Origin: an uncultured Gemmatimonadota bacterium | GTDB taxonomy: Bacteria; Gemmatimonadota; Gemmatimonadetes; Gemmatimonadales; Gemmatimonadaceae | DNA: 64,000 bases | Reading direction: 5' to 3' | Assembly (NCBI GenBank): GCA_903882745.1 | Contig: CAIRYG010000002.1 | Location: forward strand, 62,001-126,000 | The notes under the pieces: generated by a model | The model's input: the letters and a program-made list of their open reading frames with translations, nothing else | Database searches by the model: none | What the model was told of the DNA's origin: nothing | In this document: piece by piece, positions 42,478-51,843 of the stretch | Layout: every line of letters begins with the position of its first letter | How positions within the stretch are numbered: the first letter of the stretch is position 1 | Made by a program: the position numbers and the translations under genes

Positions 42478-43944
42478 ATGCCTCTTCCGCGCCACGACGC
42501 CGACGCCTCACTCGACCCGCAGGACTGGGACGCCTTTCGAGCCCTCGCCCACCGCATGGTGGACGACTCGCTCGCCTTTATTCGCGACCTGCCCGATACG
42601 CGCCCCTGGCAGCCGATTCCGGGTGAGGTACGAGCCTCGCTGACGGGGGAGCCCCTCCCGATGGCTGCTCAGTCCCCGGAAGTGGCCTACGAGCAGTTCG
42701 TGCGGGAGATTCTCCCCTTCACCAATGGCAACCGACACCCCCGGTTCTGGGGCTGGATCCAAGGCAACGGCACCCCGCTGGGTATGATGGCCGACATGCT
42801 CGCCGCCGGCATGAATGCCCATCTGGCCGGGTTGGATCAGTCGCCCAAGCTGGTGGAGCTGCAGGTGATCACCTGGCTCGCCGAGTTGATGGGGATGCCC
42901 ACGACGTCGAGTGGACTGCTGGTCAGTGGCGGCTCGATGGCGAACATCCTGAGTCTCGCGGTGGCGCGGCACGCGAAGGCGGGTTTTGACGTGCGAACCG
43001 AGGGGCTGCACGCGCAGCCGCGCCTCACGGTCTACGCCTCGGTCGAAGTGCATTCGTGGGCCCAGAAGGGGGTGGAACTCTTTGGAATGGGGAGCGCCTC
43101 GCTCCGAAAGATTCCCGTCGGTGCGGATATGCGGATGGACCTCTCCGCCCTGCGCGCCACCATTGCGGCCGACCGCGCCGCCGGCATGCGCCCCATCTGT
43201 GTGATTGGCACCGCTGGAACCGTCAATAGCGGTGCCACCGACGACCTGAACGCGCTGGCTGACCTCTGTGCGGCCGAGTCGCTCTGGTTCCACGTGGACG
43301 GCGCCTTTGGCGCACTGGCGCGCCTCTCGCCCGAACTGGCGCCGATGGTGCATGGCATGGAGCGGGCTGATTCGCTCGCGTTCGACCTCCACAAGTGGAT
43401 GTACCTCCCCTACGAGATTGCCTGCTTTTTGGTGCGCGACCCCGAGGTACATCGTGCGACGTTTGCGCTGACGCCCAGCTATTTGCGCGACGAAGGGCGC
43501 GGGGTGATCGCTGGAGGGATCCCCTTTGCTGACCGGGGGCCGGAGCTCACCCGCGGGTTCAAGGCGCTCAAGGTCTGGATGTCGCTTAAGGCGCACGGGG
43601 TGGACGCTTTTACGCAGCTCATTGAGCAGAATGTGGCGCAGGCTCGGGAACTCGAGCGGCGACTGCGGCTGATGCCGGAGGTGGAGGTGGTCACCCCCGT
43701 CACGCTCAACATCGTCTGTTTCCGCCTGGTTCGTCCCGGACTCACGGGCGAGCAGGAGGATGCGCTCACCAAGGAGCTTTTGCTGCGCATCCAGGAGGAG
43801 GGGACCGCGGTGCCCAGTGGGTCGCAGTTCGATGGGCGGTATATCATCCGAGTAGCCTGTTCGAACCATCGGGCGAAGTGGGAGGATTTTGAACTTTTCC
43901 TGCGCGCGGTCTCGAGAATCAGCGGGTCGCTCGTTCCTCACTGA
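42478..43944 (+). CDS. PLP-dependent aromatic-L-amino-acid/glutamate decarboxylase family protein
   Basis: A 488-residue group II decarboxylase. Seen: RHPRFWGWIQGNGTPLG near the N-terminus, the cofactor-contacting HVDGAFGALA and the lysine that binds PLP in DLHKWMYLP (about residue 310), then the mobile-loop region and ADRGPELTRGFKALKVWM. Family members decarboxylate aromatic amino acids, glutamate or aspartate; substrate is not predictable here. ATG 42478 was chosen because upstream in-frame sequence is compositionally unlike a protein start. It is divergent from the amidohydrolase gene across 192 bases in which I found no firm promoter. Confidence 0.88.
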   Translation: MPLPRHDADASLDPQDWDAFRALAHRMVDDSLAFIRDLPDTRPWQPIPGEVRASLTGEPLPMAAQSPEVAYEQFVREILPFTNGNRHPRFWGWIQGNGTPLGMMADMLAAGMNAHLAGLDQSPKLVELQVITWLAELMGMPTTSSGLLVSGGSMANILSLAVARHAKAGFDVRTEGLHAQPRLTVYASVEVHSWAQKGVELFGMGSASLRKIPVGADMRMDLSALRATIAADRAAGMRPICVIGTAGTVNSGATDDLNALADLCAAESLWFHVDGAFGALARLSPELAPMVHGMERADSLAFDLHKWMYLPYEIACFLVRDPEVHRATFALTPSYLRDEGRGVIAGGIPFADRGPELTRGFKALKVWMSLKAHGVDAFTQLIEQNVAQARELERRLRLMPEVEVVTPVTLNIVCFRLVRPGLTGEQEDALTKELLLRIQEEGTAVPSGSQFDGRYIIRVACSNHRAKWEDFELFLRAVSRISGSLVPH

Positions 43945-44017
43945 GGTTGCTGTGCATTGCAGTGCCGTTCACAGGTCTGAGTCAGAACAGGTCCGCGCCC
44001 ACCCGTAAGGAGCCCTC

Positions 44018-45568
44018 ATGCTGTCACGTGTTCGCGTCCTCAGGCCGCTCGCGGCCGGTGCCCTGCTGCTCGCTGCGGCCGCCTTTCCGCACGCCGCCCC
44101 GTCGGTGGATCCGGTGATGGTCGCCAAAATCCGCGAAGAGGGACTCCAACACTCCAAAGTCATGGAGTTCGAGAGTTACATCGCCGACGTACTCGGCGCG
44201 CGCCTCACCATGTCCAACGACATGAAGCGGGCCCAGAACTGGGTGCAGAGCGAACTCAAAAGCATGGGACTCGCGAATGTCGCCGCCGAACCCTTCATGG
44301 ACTACGGCGTCACGTGGGACAACGAGTTCGTCTCGCTCCATCTGCTCGAGCCAGACTACACGCCGATGGTCGGCTACCCGATCGCACATACGGCGAGCAC
44401 GGCAGGAAAGCTTGATGTGTCGGCGGTGATCGTCGACCTGCAGTCGCGCGACGACCTCGCCAAGTACCGCGGTACGATCAAGGGCAAAGCCATCCTGGTC
44501 ACGCCGCCTGCGGCCGTTGATCTCGCCGTGCTCACCAACGGCGTGCCGCGGCTCACCGACAAAGATCTCGCGGCAATCGAACAGGTCACCATTGTGCCGG
44601 CACGTCCGGCAGCGGCACGCACCGTTCGCAACCCCGACCTCCTGAACGCCGAGGAGAAAATGGCGTTCTACAAGGCCGAAGGGGTGGCGGTCGTGCTCCA
44701 ATGCGAGAGCGGATGGCTCGGCGCGGTGCGCGGGTATTCACGTCCGGGCTCCGCGCGAGACGGCTGGTCACGCGAGGGGATGCTCAACTCGGTGCCGCTC
44801 GTTGCCATCACCCCCGAGCATTACAACCGGATGTATCGGATTCTGAAGCGCGGCATCCCCGTCAAGGTTGAAGTGGACGTGCGCAATAAGATCGGTGATC
44901 GGGTGGAGCAGGCCATGAACATCGTGGCCGAGATTCCGGGATCAGACTTGAAGGATGAAATCGTGATGATGGGCGCGCACCTCGATACCTGGCACGCGAG
45001 CCCGAATGCGAGCGACAACACCTCCGGCGTGGCCGTGGTGATGGAAGCGGCGCGCATCCTCAAGGCGGTGGGGGCCAAGCCGCGGCGCACGATCCGCATT
45101 GCCCTCTGGGCCGGTGAGGAGCAGGGACTCTTTGGATCACGCGCGTACGTCAAGAAGCATTTCGGGAATCCCAAGGATTCGACCGTCGGTGCAAAGGCGG
45201 ACTACAACAAACTCTCCGCCTACTTCAATCAGGACTACGGCGCGGCGCAGTACCGTGGCATCTATCTGCAAGGCAACGAACAGGCCCGTGCAGAGCTCAC
45301 CGCATGGATGGAGCCCTTCCGCGACCTCGGCATGACAACCGTGTCGAACCAAGGCGTGGGGAGCACCGACCATGTGTCGTTCGACGAAGTCGGGCTCCCG
45401 GGGTTTCAGTTCCTTCAGGATCACACCCCAGGCACCGGTGGCCACACCAATATGGATTTCCTCGAAGGAATCCAAGCCAACGACCTGATGAAGAATGCGA
45501 CGATCATGGCATCGTACGTCTACCACGCCGCGATGGCCGACAACCGCATCCCGCGCAAGGCGCATTAG
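44018..45568 (+). CDS. Exported M28-family zinc aminopeptidase with PA domain
   Basis: A 516-residue protein with a signal peptide (LAAGALLLAAAAFPHAAP), a protease-associated (PA) insert in the middle (about 120-280) and an M28 peptidase core. The metal ligands are visible as His and Asp of GAHLDTWH, Asp of ASDNTSGVAVVME and the paired Glu of WAGEEQGLFGS, with a later Asp in GSTDHVSF and a final His in GTGGHTNMD. It should release N-terminal residues from peptides in the periplasm or outside. ATG 44018 follows AAGGAG at six bases. It precedes the SGNH hydrolase gene by 48 bases in the same direction. Confidence 0.92.
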   Translation: MLSRVRVLRPLAAGALLLAAAAFPHAAPSVDPVMVAKIREEGLQHSKVMEFESYIADVLGARLTMSNDMKRAQNWVQSELKSMGLANVAAEPFMDYGVTWDNEFVSLHLLEPDYTPMVGYPIAHTASTAGKLDVSAVIVDLQSRDDLAKYRGTIKGKAILVTPPAAVDLAVLTNGVPRLTDKDLAAIEQVTIVPARPAAARTVRNPDLLNAEEKMAFYKAEGVAVVLQCESGWLGAVRGYSRPGSARDGWSREGMLNSVPLVAITPEHYNRMYRILKRGIPVKVEVDVRNKIGDRVEQAMNIVAEIPGSDLKDEIVMMGAHLDTWHASPNASDNTSGVAVVMEAARILKAVGAKPRRTIRIALWAGEEQGLFGSRAYVKKHFGNPKDSTVGAKADYNKLSAYFNQDYGAAQYRGIYLQGNEQARAELTAWMEPFRDLGMTTVSNQGVGSTDHVSFDEVGLPGFQFLQDHTPGTGGHTNMDFLEGIQANDLMKNATIMASYVYHAAMADNRIPRKAH

Positions 45569-45616
45569 TCGTCCGCCGATAACTCCACACCAGCTACCCA
45601 CTCTCGCACGATCCCC

Positions 45617-46423
45617 ATGTCGAATCGTACTCGCGCGCTCTTTCTCGGATTGACCCTCGCTCTCACCGCACCGTTCGGCGTCTCGATGGGTGCGCAGGAG
45701 GTGACCCCACTCCGGGTCCTGTTCGTCGGGAACAGCTACATCTACTACAACGACCTCCCGAGCGTGATTGGCGATTTGGCCACCGCGGCGCATGAATCCC
45801 GGCCATTCGTTGCCGAACAGGTGCTCGTTGGCGCCGCAACACTCGAGCGACACCTGGCACTCGGCGACGCTATGACGGCGATTCGGCGTGGCGGCTGGGA
45901 TGTGGTTGTGCTGCAGGAACAGAGCACGCGACCGATCAATAATCCGGCGCTGATGCTTCGCGACGCGCGCACGCTCGCCGACGCAGTCAAGAAAATCGGC
46001 GCCAAGCTCGTGTGGTACGAGACCTGGGCCAAGGAGATTGACCCGTCGACCCAGGATTCACTCACGCGCGGCTATCATCGTGCCGCGGCGGCGACGGGCG
46101 GCAAGGTCGCGCACGTTGGCGAAGCGTGGGCGGCGTTCCGCGCAGCAGAGACCGTGCCAACCGGCACGCATTCCGCCCTGTTCGTGGCGGACGGCAGCCA
46201 CCCGAGCGAAGCAGGCACATATCTCGCGGCCTCGGTCTTCTACGCCACACTCTACGGGAAAAGCCCCATTGGGCTCCCCGCGACCTCACGGACCACGCAC
46301 GAACAGCCCCCACATGGTCCGCCCGCAGGTGCACCCAAGGTCGAGATCTCGAAAGAGATGGCGGCCCGCCTGCAGGCGCTCGCCTGGAGCACGACCAACG
46401 CCGTAGGTTCGACCGACCGCTAA
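45617..46423 (+). CDS. Exported SGNH-fold hydrolase
   Basis: A 268-residue protein with a signal peptide (LFLGLTLALTAPFGVSMGA). The SGNH blocks are present in altered form: VLFVGNSYIYYND (GNS instead of GDS, nucleophile Ser), a Gly in LVGAATLERHL and the C-terminal DGSHPSEAGTYLAA carrying the catalytic Asp and His. This resembles DUF4886-type SGNH hydrolases. Probable esterase, deacetylase or lipase in the periplasm; substrate unknown. Likely co-transcribed with the M28 peptidase gene upstream. Confidence 0.82.
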   Translation: MSNRTRALFLGLTLALTAPFGVSMGAQEVTPLRVLFVGNSYIYYNDLPSVIGDLATAAHESRPFVAEQVLVGAATLERHLALGDAMTAIRRGGWDVVVLQEQSTRPINNPALMLRDARTLADAVKKIGAKLVWYETWAKEIDPSTQDSLTRGYHRAAAATGGKVAHVGEAWAAFRAAETVPTGTHSALFVADGSHPSEAGTYLAASVFYATLYGKSPIGLPATSRTTHEQPPHGPPAGAPKVEISKEMAARLQALAWSTTNAVGSTDR

Positions 46424-46435
46424 CCGTCGGTTGCG

Positions 46436-46470
46436 ATCAGCGCAGCGAATCAGCGCAGCGAATCAGCGCG
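46436..46470. repeat. 13-bp direct repeat between convergent genes
   Basis: ATCAGCGCAGCGA occurs twice in tandem (46436-46448, 46449-46461) and a third copy starts at 46462 (ATCAGCGCG). It fills the short gap between the SGNH hydrolase and amidohydrolase stops and runs into the latter's stop codon. Confidence 0.85.
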
Positions 46471-47779
46471 GGGTGCGTTTATCGACCACCACCGCCCCGC
46501 CTTTCATCACCCAGCGCACCTTGTTGATCGCCACGTCGATATCGTTCAGCGGATTTCCTTCAACCGCAACGATATCGGCGTAGTAGCCTGGAGCGATACG
46601 CCCAATCTTGTCGCTCAGCCCGAGGAGTTCGGCGCCACCGGTTGTCGCCGAGGCAAGCGCCTGCGCCGGCGTCATCCCGGCCTTTACGAGCCACGCGAGT
46701 TCGCGGGTGTTCTCGCCGAACATCCAGTACACGGCGTCCGACCCCATCGCGATTTTCACACCGGCCTTCACCGCACGTCGAGCGGTTTCGAGGTTCAGAA
46801 GCCGGAACGAATCGAGCCCTGCGACCTGCTCTGGCGTGTAGCCGAGCAACACGGCGTTCTCGGCGTAGAAGCGGTTGTGGTCGATGGTTGGCACATAGTA
46901 GGTGCCCTTCCGTGCCCATTCCGCGAGCGTCACGTCGGCCATCCCCGAGACGTGCTCGACCGATTCCGCCCCCGCGCGCATGGCCGCCCGTCCGCCGGTG
47001 TCACCGTAGGAATGAATCGCGATGCGTCGTCCGAGTGCGTGGGCGGCATCGACGGCCACCTGCATTTCGCGGTCGGTGAAGGTTTGACGCCCCGTCACGT
47101 TCGCGTAGGTGCCGGTCGAACCGTACATCTTGATCCAGTCGGCGCCCGCGGCGACCTGCGTGCGCACCGCTTCGGCAATGTCGAGCGTGTCGACAATGCG
47201 CCCCGTGGCGGGACTGCGCGCCGGCGGCCCGCCGTTGCGGCCGGCGGTGGCGCGTGAGAGTCCGTAGCCAACGACATACATCCGGGGCCCGACCATCACG
47301 CCCTTGTTGATAGAATCGCGCAGTGCGATATCGACGTAGTTTGACGCGCCCAGGTCGCGCACGGTTGTGACGCCAGTTTCCAGCGTCTTCCGCAGATTCT
47401 CGACGGCGAGCATCACCACAGAGTCTTTGTTGCGCGTGACGCCCGTGCCGAGTGGGTTCTCGCGACTCCGCCAGAACGACATGTGCGTGTGCACGTCCAC
47501 CATGCCTGGCATCGCGGTGTACGGCCGCAGGTCGCGAACCGTCGCACCCTTGGGCACGGCACGATCGCCGGCTCCGACACTCACGATACGATCGCCGTCC
47601 ACCACGATCACCGCGTCGCGTACGACGCGCCCCGACGCCTCCACGAGCGAACCAAAGCGCAGCGCGACGGGATGCGCGGGCGCGGTTTGCGCCTGTACGG
47701 CCATCGCACAGGACGCGACAACGGTGAGAGCACGAGTGATGTGGCGGCGCGGCGCAATTTGCACAGGAGAACTCAGCAC
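46463..47779 (-). CDS. Exported amidohydrolase (imidazolonepropionase/prolidase-like)
   Basis: A 438-residue protein with a signal peptide (HITRALTVVASCAMAVQA) and a composite-domain amidohydrolase: N-terminal beta-sandwich (LRFGSLVEASGRVVRDAVIV), metal site HxH in MVDVHTHMSFW, carboxylated-Lys position in DWIKMYG, His in IAIHSYGD and SVEHVSGM, and the catalytic Asp in AMGSDAVYW. Related enzymes hydrolyse Xaa-Pro or cyclic amides. The start is GTG 47779, 14 bases after the M48 gene; GTG 47764 is an alternative. It is the last gene of the eight-gene run beginning with the ECF sigma factor. Confidence 0.85.
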   Translation of the reverse strand: MLSSPVQIAPRRHITRALTVVASCAMAVQAQTAPAHPVALRFGSLVEASGRVVRDAVIVVDGDRIVSVGAGDRAVPKGATVRDLRPYTAMPGMVDVHTHMSFWRSRENPLGTGVTRNKDSVVMLAVENLRKTLETGVTTVRDLGASNYVDIALRDSINKGVMVGPRMYVVGYGLSRATAGRNGGPPARSPATGRIVDTLDIAEAVRTQVAAGADWIKMYGSTGTYANVTGRQTFTDREMQVAVDAAHALGRRIAIHSYGDTGGRAAMRAGAESVEHVSGMADVTLAEWARKGTYYVPTIDHNRFYAENAVLLGYTPEQVAGLDSFRLLNLETARRAVKAGVKIAMGSDAVYWMFGENTRELAWLVKAGMTPAQALASATTGGAELLGLSDKIGRIAPGYYADIVAVEGNPLNDIDVAINKVRWVMKGGAVVVDKRTPR

Positions 47780-47793
47780 GAGGGAAAGCAGAT

Positions 47794-48834
47794 TCAGCGT
47801 GGGGTCGAGCGATCGTCCATGCGAATAATCCGCGGCATGCTGAGCGGATGATTCCGGGGATACGGGGCGCTGCTGGGGTCGAGCAACTGCAAGCGGCGCC
47901 AGAAATCATGCGAGGTAGCGGCATGCCCCGTCTGTACGAGCAGCTGTCGCGTGAGATCGTCGGCACGCTGCTCGTCGGCATCGCTGAACGGTCCCTCCGG
48001 GCGCGCGCTCTTCATACGCAGCCATTGGTCGTCGGTCGCAAACGCGACCGCAGCCGTGGCGACATCAACGGTCGCATCGAGCAGCCGATCCCGCCCACTC
48101 CGCGGCGCACTCTGCCGCATGATGGCGTGCGCAATCTCATGGGCGAGGACGACCGCCAGATCGTCGTCCGCACTTACATAGGCCAGCATTCCCGTGGTGA
48201 CGGCAATCGTACGCCCATCACTCCAGGCATTTGGCGCATCGTCGCGCCAGGACATCAAGGTCATCGCACAGCTGCTGTCGAGCGGAACGGTCAGCGCCAA
48301 CTCTTTCCCGTCCCGGCGCACCACCACCCCGACGCTCGGCGCGCCGCTCGCCGCCGCAGCAGCTACGCGTGCGCGCATCGACTGCACGATACGCCCACCG
48401 GGCGTTGCCGGTACGCCGTCGATCGACACAATACGATCAGCCGCCCGCACACCGGCGCGATCTGCGCCGCTGCCTTTGGCGACCGACACCACCTGCACGG
48501 TATCGGTAAAGCCGAGTGTCGTGGCAGCCAACTGCCAGGGCTTGGTGAAGGTGGGATTGTTCGCCAATCGGAATCCCGCGCGACGCGGGCTCTCCGTGCA
48601 TTGCGACTTGGCCGCTCGGAGCAGCGAAAGGCCGACGTTGTCCAGTCGCGCGTCATCGGTCAGTTGCTGCTGGAGTAGCCCAGCGGATGGCGGATCTCCA
48701 GCGCCCGACAAATCGGGGACCAGCGGTGCCTTCCGCACACCCGGAATCGCGCACGCTGTGCTCAACACCGCGACGGTCAAGACCATCGCGCATACCTGTG
48801 ATCGTGCCCGCATTCGCAGCTCCTGCGGATTCAT
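47794..48834 (-). CDS. Lipoprotein M48-family metallopeptidase with PDZ domain
   Basis: About 346 residues: lipoprotein signal with lipobox LSTAC, a PDZ domain (about 110-195, SGADRAGVRAADRIVSIDG) and then an M48-like protease with the zinc motif HEIAH in VVLAHEIAHAIM and a distal Glu/Asp in DADEQRADDL. PDZ before the catalytic domain is the reverse of the common BepA order. It may act in envelope protein quality control. The ATG at 48834 overlaps the EVE gene stop (ATGA); a start nine codons upstream is possible but lies in the EVE gene. Confidence 0.85.
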   Translation of the reverse strand: MNPQELRMRARSQVCAMVLTVAVLSTACAIPGVRKAPLVPDLSGAGDPPSAGLLQQQLTDDARLDNVGLSLLRAAKSQCTESPRRAGFRLANNPTFTKPWQLAATTLGFTDTVQVVSVAKGSGADRAGVRAADRIVSIDGVPATPGGRIVQSMRARVAAAAASGAPSVGVVVRRDGKELALTVPLDSSCAMTLMSWRDDAPNAWSDGRTIAVTTGMLAYVSADDDLAVVLAHEIAHAIMRQSAPRSGRDRLLDATVDVATAAVAFATDDQWLRMKSARPEGPFSDADEQRADDLTRQLLVQTGHAATSHDFWRRLQLLDPSSAPYPRNHPLSMPRIIRMDDRSTPR

Positions 48835-49373
48835 TCCGCCATCCTCAGAATCGTCTTCCACTCGGTCGTGGATACCGGAATCACCGACAGTCGGCCGGTG
48901 CGGATCAACGCCATATTTGCCAGCGACTTGGTCGCTTTGATGGTGGCCAGCGTCACCGGCGTCTTGAGCGGCACCACCGCCTTGAGATCGACCATGAACC
49001 AGGTCGGCGCGGCGGGGTTGGACTTCTCGTCAAAATGATCGTGGGTCGCATCGAGCGCCGTGTGATCAGGATACCCTTCCTTCACGACTTCGCAGATCCC
49101 AACGATGGCCTGCGGGGTCGTGTTCGAGTGATACCAGAAAACTTGGTCACCCGTTTTCATGCCATCGCGCAAAAAGTTGCGTGCAGAAAAATTCCGCACA
49201 CCGTCCCAGCACGTTGTTTGCTTGGGCGCCTTGAGCAGTTGTTCAAACGAAAACACATCGGGCTCACTCTTCACGAGCCAATACCGCGTTTCCCCTGACT
49301 TGCGCACGAACCACTCGGCCCACGCACCATCTTGGTGCGGGGCCGAGGTCACCGCTTGCGTCTTCGCTGCCAA
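48831..49373 (-). CDS. EVE-domain protein (PUA-like)
   Basis: A 180-residue protein whose core is an EVE domain (residues about 30-178): RYWLVKSEPDVFSFEQLL at the start, then DGVRNFSARNFLRDGMKTGDQVFWYHS, both hallmarks of the family. EVE domains bind modified bases in RNA or DNA. The start is TTG 49373: AAGGAG (49386-49381 on the minus strand, overlapping the preceding gene's stop) stands exactly seven bases before it, while no ATG or GTG is as well placed. It lies inside the sigma-factor operon, between an exported transaminase and a lipoprotein protease, so its role there is unclear. Confidence 0.9.
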   Translation of the reverse strand: MAAKTQAVTSAPHQDGAWAEWFVRKSGETRYWLVKSEPDVFSFEQLLKAPKQTTCWDGVRNFSARNFLRDGMKTGDQVFWYHSNTTPQAIVGICEVVKEGYPDHTALDATHDHFDEKSNPAAPTWFMVDLKAVVPLKTPVTLATIKATKSLANMALIRTGRLSVIPVSTTEWKTILRMAE

Positions 49374-49385
49374 AATGAAACTCCT

Positions 49386-50678
49386 TTATGCGATGCCCTT
49401 CTGGATGGCCTTGAGCACGGCCTCCGAGAAGATGTCGATTTCGTCAATGCTGGTGTAGACGTTGGGCGTAATGCGAATTCCCTGGAACTCGGGATGTACG
49501 ATTGGCGTGTTGACGATGCGATAGTTCGCCATCAGCCAGCCGCCGAGCTTCACCGAATCGATGCCGTCGACGCTGAACATGCAGATGGCACCCGACTTGT
49601 CTGGGCCCAACGGGGTGAGAACCTTCACGCGATCGCTCGCGGCAAGGAGGCGGTTCGCCCACCGGTCCCGGAGGTAGCGCAGACGCGCAATCTTGCGATC
49701 GGCACCGATGCCACGGCTGAACGCCAGCGCCGCGCTCACCGCATTGAAGTTCGCCTGCGGGTGGGTGCCAATCTCCTCGTACTTCCGGATGTTGGCCACA
49801 TTCCCTTCGCCCGATCCCATGAGCGACCACAGCTTCGGGATTTTTTCCTTGCGCACATAGAGAAAGCCCGTGCCGATTGGCGCGAGCGTCCACTTATGGA
49901 GCGACGTCCCGTAGTAATCGACTTCGAGGTCGTCGCGCTTGAAGGGGAAATGATTGAAGGCGTGCGCGCCGTCGACGAACACTTCAATACCCAGCGGCCG
50001 CGCCATGCGCACAATATCGCGCACCGGCATGATCTGCCCGCTGAGGTTCGTGATATGCGTCACCTCAATGACCTTCGTCCGCGGAGTAATCGCTTTCCGG
50101 AACTGCTCGACGATATACTCGTCCGACGGCGGCGGCACCTTGAAGGAGATCTGCTTGAGCACGATCCCCTCGCGACGCTCACGCTGCTGCCAGGAGTTGA
50201 TCATCCGGCCGTAGTTCTGATTCGTGGTCAGCACCTCGTCGCCGCGCTTGAGATCGATGCCGAAAATCATGATCTCGTTCGCTTCGGAGGCGTTGCGCAC
50301 CACCGCCATTTCTTCGATGTCACACCCGAACTCACGCGCGAGATCGCGGCGTGTGCTCTCCATGCGCGGCTCCAGCACACGCCACATGTGCTCCACCGGA
50401 AGCTCATTCACGAAGCGCTGATCGCGAATCAACTGCTCGAGCACGTGACTCGGCGTCGGCGAGATGCCGCCGTTGTTGAGATTGATCATGGTGCGGTCGC
50501 AGTCGAACGCGCGCTGGATCAGAGCCCAGTACTGTTCGTCTTCGGCCACCGCGAGCGCGGGACGGTCGCCGGCGATCGTGTTGGCCTTGAAGATCTGGCC
50601 GAATGCGTTCTCCCGCATGATCGGCAGTGCCACGCCGGCTCCAGCCAGCCCTTTCATGAACGTGCGACGGGTCGTCAT
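49386..50678 (-). CDS. Tat-exported class V aminotransferase
   Basis: A 430-residue PLP enzyme of aminotransferase class V (cysteine desulfurase/isopenicillin-N epimerase relatives). The N-terminus MTTRRTFMKGLAGAGVALP is a twin-arginine signal (RRTFMK), as expected for a protein exported folded with its cofactor. PLP is bound by the Lys in TSLHKWTLAP (about residue 260), with VDGAHAFNHFPF as the cofactor Asp/His segment. No active-site cysteine loop typical of desulfurases is seen. Role unknown. ATG 50678 is seven bases after the upstream stop; fifth gene of the sigma-factor operon. Confidence 0.85.
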   Translation of the reverse strand: MTTRRTFMKGLAGAGVALPIMRENAFGQIFKANTIAGDRPALAVAEDEQYWALIQRAFDCDRTMINLNNGGISPTPSHVLEQLIRDQRFVNELPVEHMWRVLEPRMESTRRDLAREFGCDIEEMAVVRNASEANEIMIFGIDLKRGDEVLTTNQNYGRMINSWQQRERREGIVLKQISFKVPPPSDEYIVEQFRKAITPRTKVIEVTHITNLSGQIMPVRDIVRMARPLGIEVFVDGAHAFNHFPFKRDDLEVDYYGTSLHKWTLAPIGTGFLYVRKEKIPKLWSLMGSGEGNVANIRKYEEIGTHPQANFNAVSAALAFSRGIGADRKIARLRYLRDRWANRLLAASDRVKVLTPLGPDKSGAICMFSVDGIDSVKLGGWLMANYRIVNTPIVHPEFQGIRITPNVYTSIDEIDIFSEAVLKAIQKGIA

Positions 50679-50685
50679 GTCGTCC

Positions 50686-51834
50686 TCAAGGAATAATGAT
50701 CAGGCCGTTTTGGCCGCCGAACTCATCCTTCATCTTCGCCAAGTTCCCGGGCGAGCGCCACGGGCCATTGTCGATTTTCACCGCCACCCGGTACCGACCG
50801 GGCTTGAGAAACCGCTCGGCCTCCCATCCGTCCGACACCCGACGAAGCTGGATCGGCTCCCAGCCCGAGAAGCTTCCGGCCACCGTGACGATAGCCGTCG
50901 CAGCAGCCGACACATGAATAAATACGGTGCCGCCCCCATCTGTGGGAACGATTCGGACAACAGCGCCGGCTCCGTCGTCGTCGGACTCACGTGCCGTCGC
51001 CCAGGTGTACCGGAGTGCCGCGGAGAGAATCCGCGCGTCAGGGGCACCGCGCACCGGGTCGGCCAGTTGTCGGCCACCCGATACGGTCACCGCGAAACGC
51101 GGGCTCAGCTTCAGGGCCATGGCACCGAAAAATGCGGACTGCGCCGCGTCGGTCGTCCGGGTGCCGTTCCGCCAGCTCTGCGAGGCGTCCAGCGTGAGAT
51201 CGCCGCGCTCATAATGGAGCGCAACGGTGGCATCGTTCACGTCGTACGCGGCGGCATCGCGATTCAAATAAATCCCGGCAGCCGCAAATAGGGGCCAGTC
51301 GTCGGTGCGATACCGGGCGAACATGACCGAACCCTGGAGCTCGCGACGTCGCCACCAGGCGCCCATGTCAACGCCCATGCCATGACTGACCGATTCGTCG
51401 CGCATGGAGCTTCCGAACCCACCGCCCCCCCACACTCCCCCCTCACCGATGAGCAGACGCTGGCGCAGGTAGCTGCTAGCGTTCCCCCCACGTCCAATAT
51501 TGGCGAGCCCGAAGATCGCGCCCGTGGCCCCCGTCTCGGTGATCAATCGGCTTTCTGCCGACGGTCGCCACACGAGCGCCGCCACGCTCTGGAACGCGGC
51601 CATGCTGTCGCGGGCCCAGGTAGCGCCCGCGGAGAACATCGAGGCGACGCGTGTGTCGGTGCGCTGCCACGAAAGGTTGACAAGCGTGGCGGTGCGAATG
51701 TCGCGTCCGAGTTGTTGTAACTCGGCGGCTCCTACCTCCACACGGAGTTCCTGAGGAGACTGCGCTCGTCCCGCCACTGGTGCGGTGAGCAGCCCCCCCA
51801 AGAACATCACCCGCGCGGCAAGCCGCGGGGTCAT
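50686..51834 (-). CDS. Exported beta-rich protein with C-terminal glycogen-binding (CBM48/AMPK-type) domain
   Basis: A 382-residue protein with a signal peptide (VMFLGGLLTAPVAGRAQ), a middle region of about 260 residues made of alternating beta-strand segments (WRPSAESRLITETG, WWRRRELQGSVMFAR, VALHYERGDLTLDAS) that could form an outer-membrane barrel, and a C-terminal early-set domain (about 305-382) with the carbohydrate-binding core GSFSGWEPIQL and a GRYRVAVKIDNG strand. Such domains bind alpha-glucans. Nine bases separate it from the small exported protein upstream. It shares its C-terminal domain type with the membrane protein at 52491. Confidence 0.75.
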   Translation of the reverse strand: MTPRLAARVMFLGGLLTAPVAGRAQSPQELRVEVGAAELQQLGRDIRTATLVNLSWQRTDTRVASMFSAGATWARDSMAAFQSVAALVWRPSAESRLITETGATGAIFGLANIGRGGNASSYLRQRLLIGEGGVWGGGGFGSSMRDESVSHGMGVDMGAWWRRRELQGSVMFARYRTDDWPLFAAAGIYLNRDAAAYDVNDATVALHYERGDLTLDASQSWRNGTRTTDAAQSAFFGAMALKLSPRFAVTVSGGRQLADPVRGAPDARILSAALRYTWATARESDDDGAGAVVRIVPTDGGGTVFIHVSAAATAIVTVAGSFSGWEPIQLRRVSDGWEAERFLKPGRYRVAVKIDNGPWRSPGNLAKMKDEFGGQNGLIIIP

Positions 51835-51843
51835 CGCAAGGCC

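Noticed and set aside
46436-46470. CRISPR-like repeat array
   Set aside because: The 13-base units are directly adjacent with no spacers; it is a simple tandem repeat.
49332-50696. Plus-strand open frame of about 450 codons opposite the class V aminotransferase
   Set aside because: Shadow frame; the minus strand has a Tat signal and PLP lysine motif.
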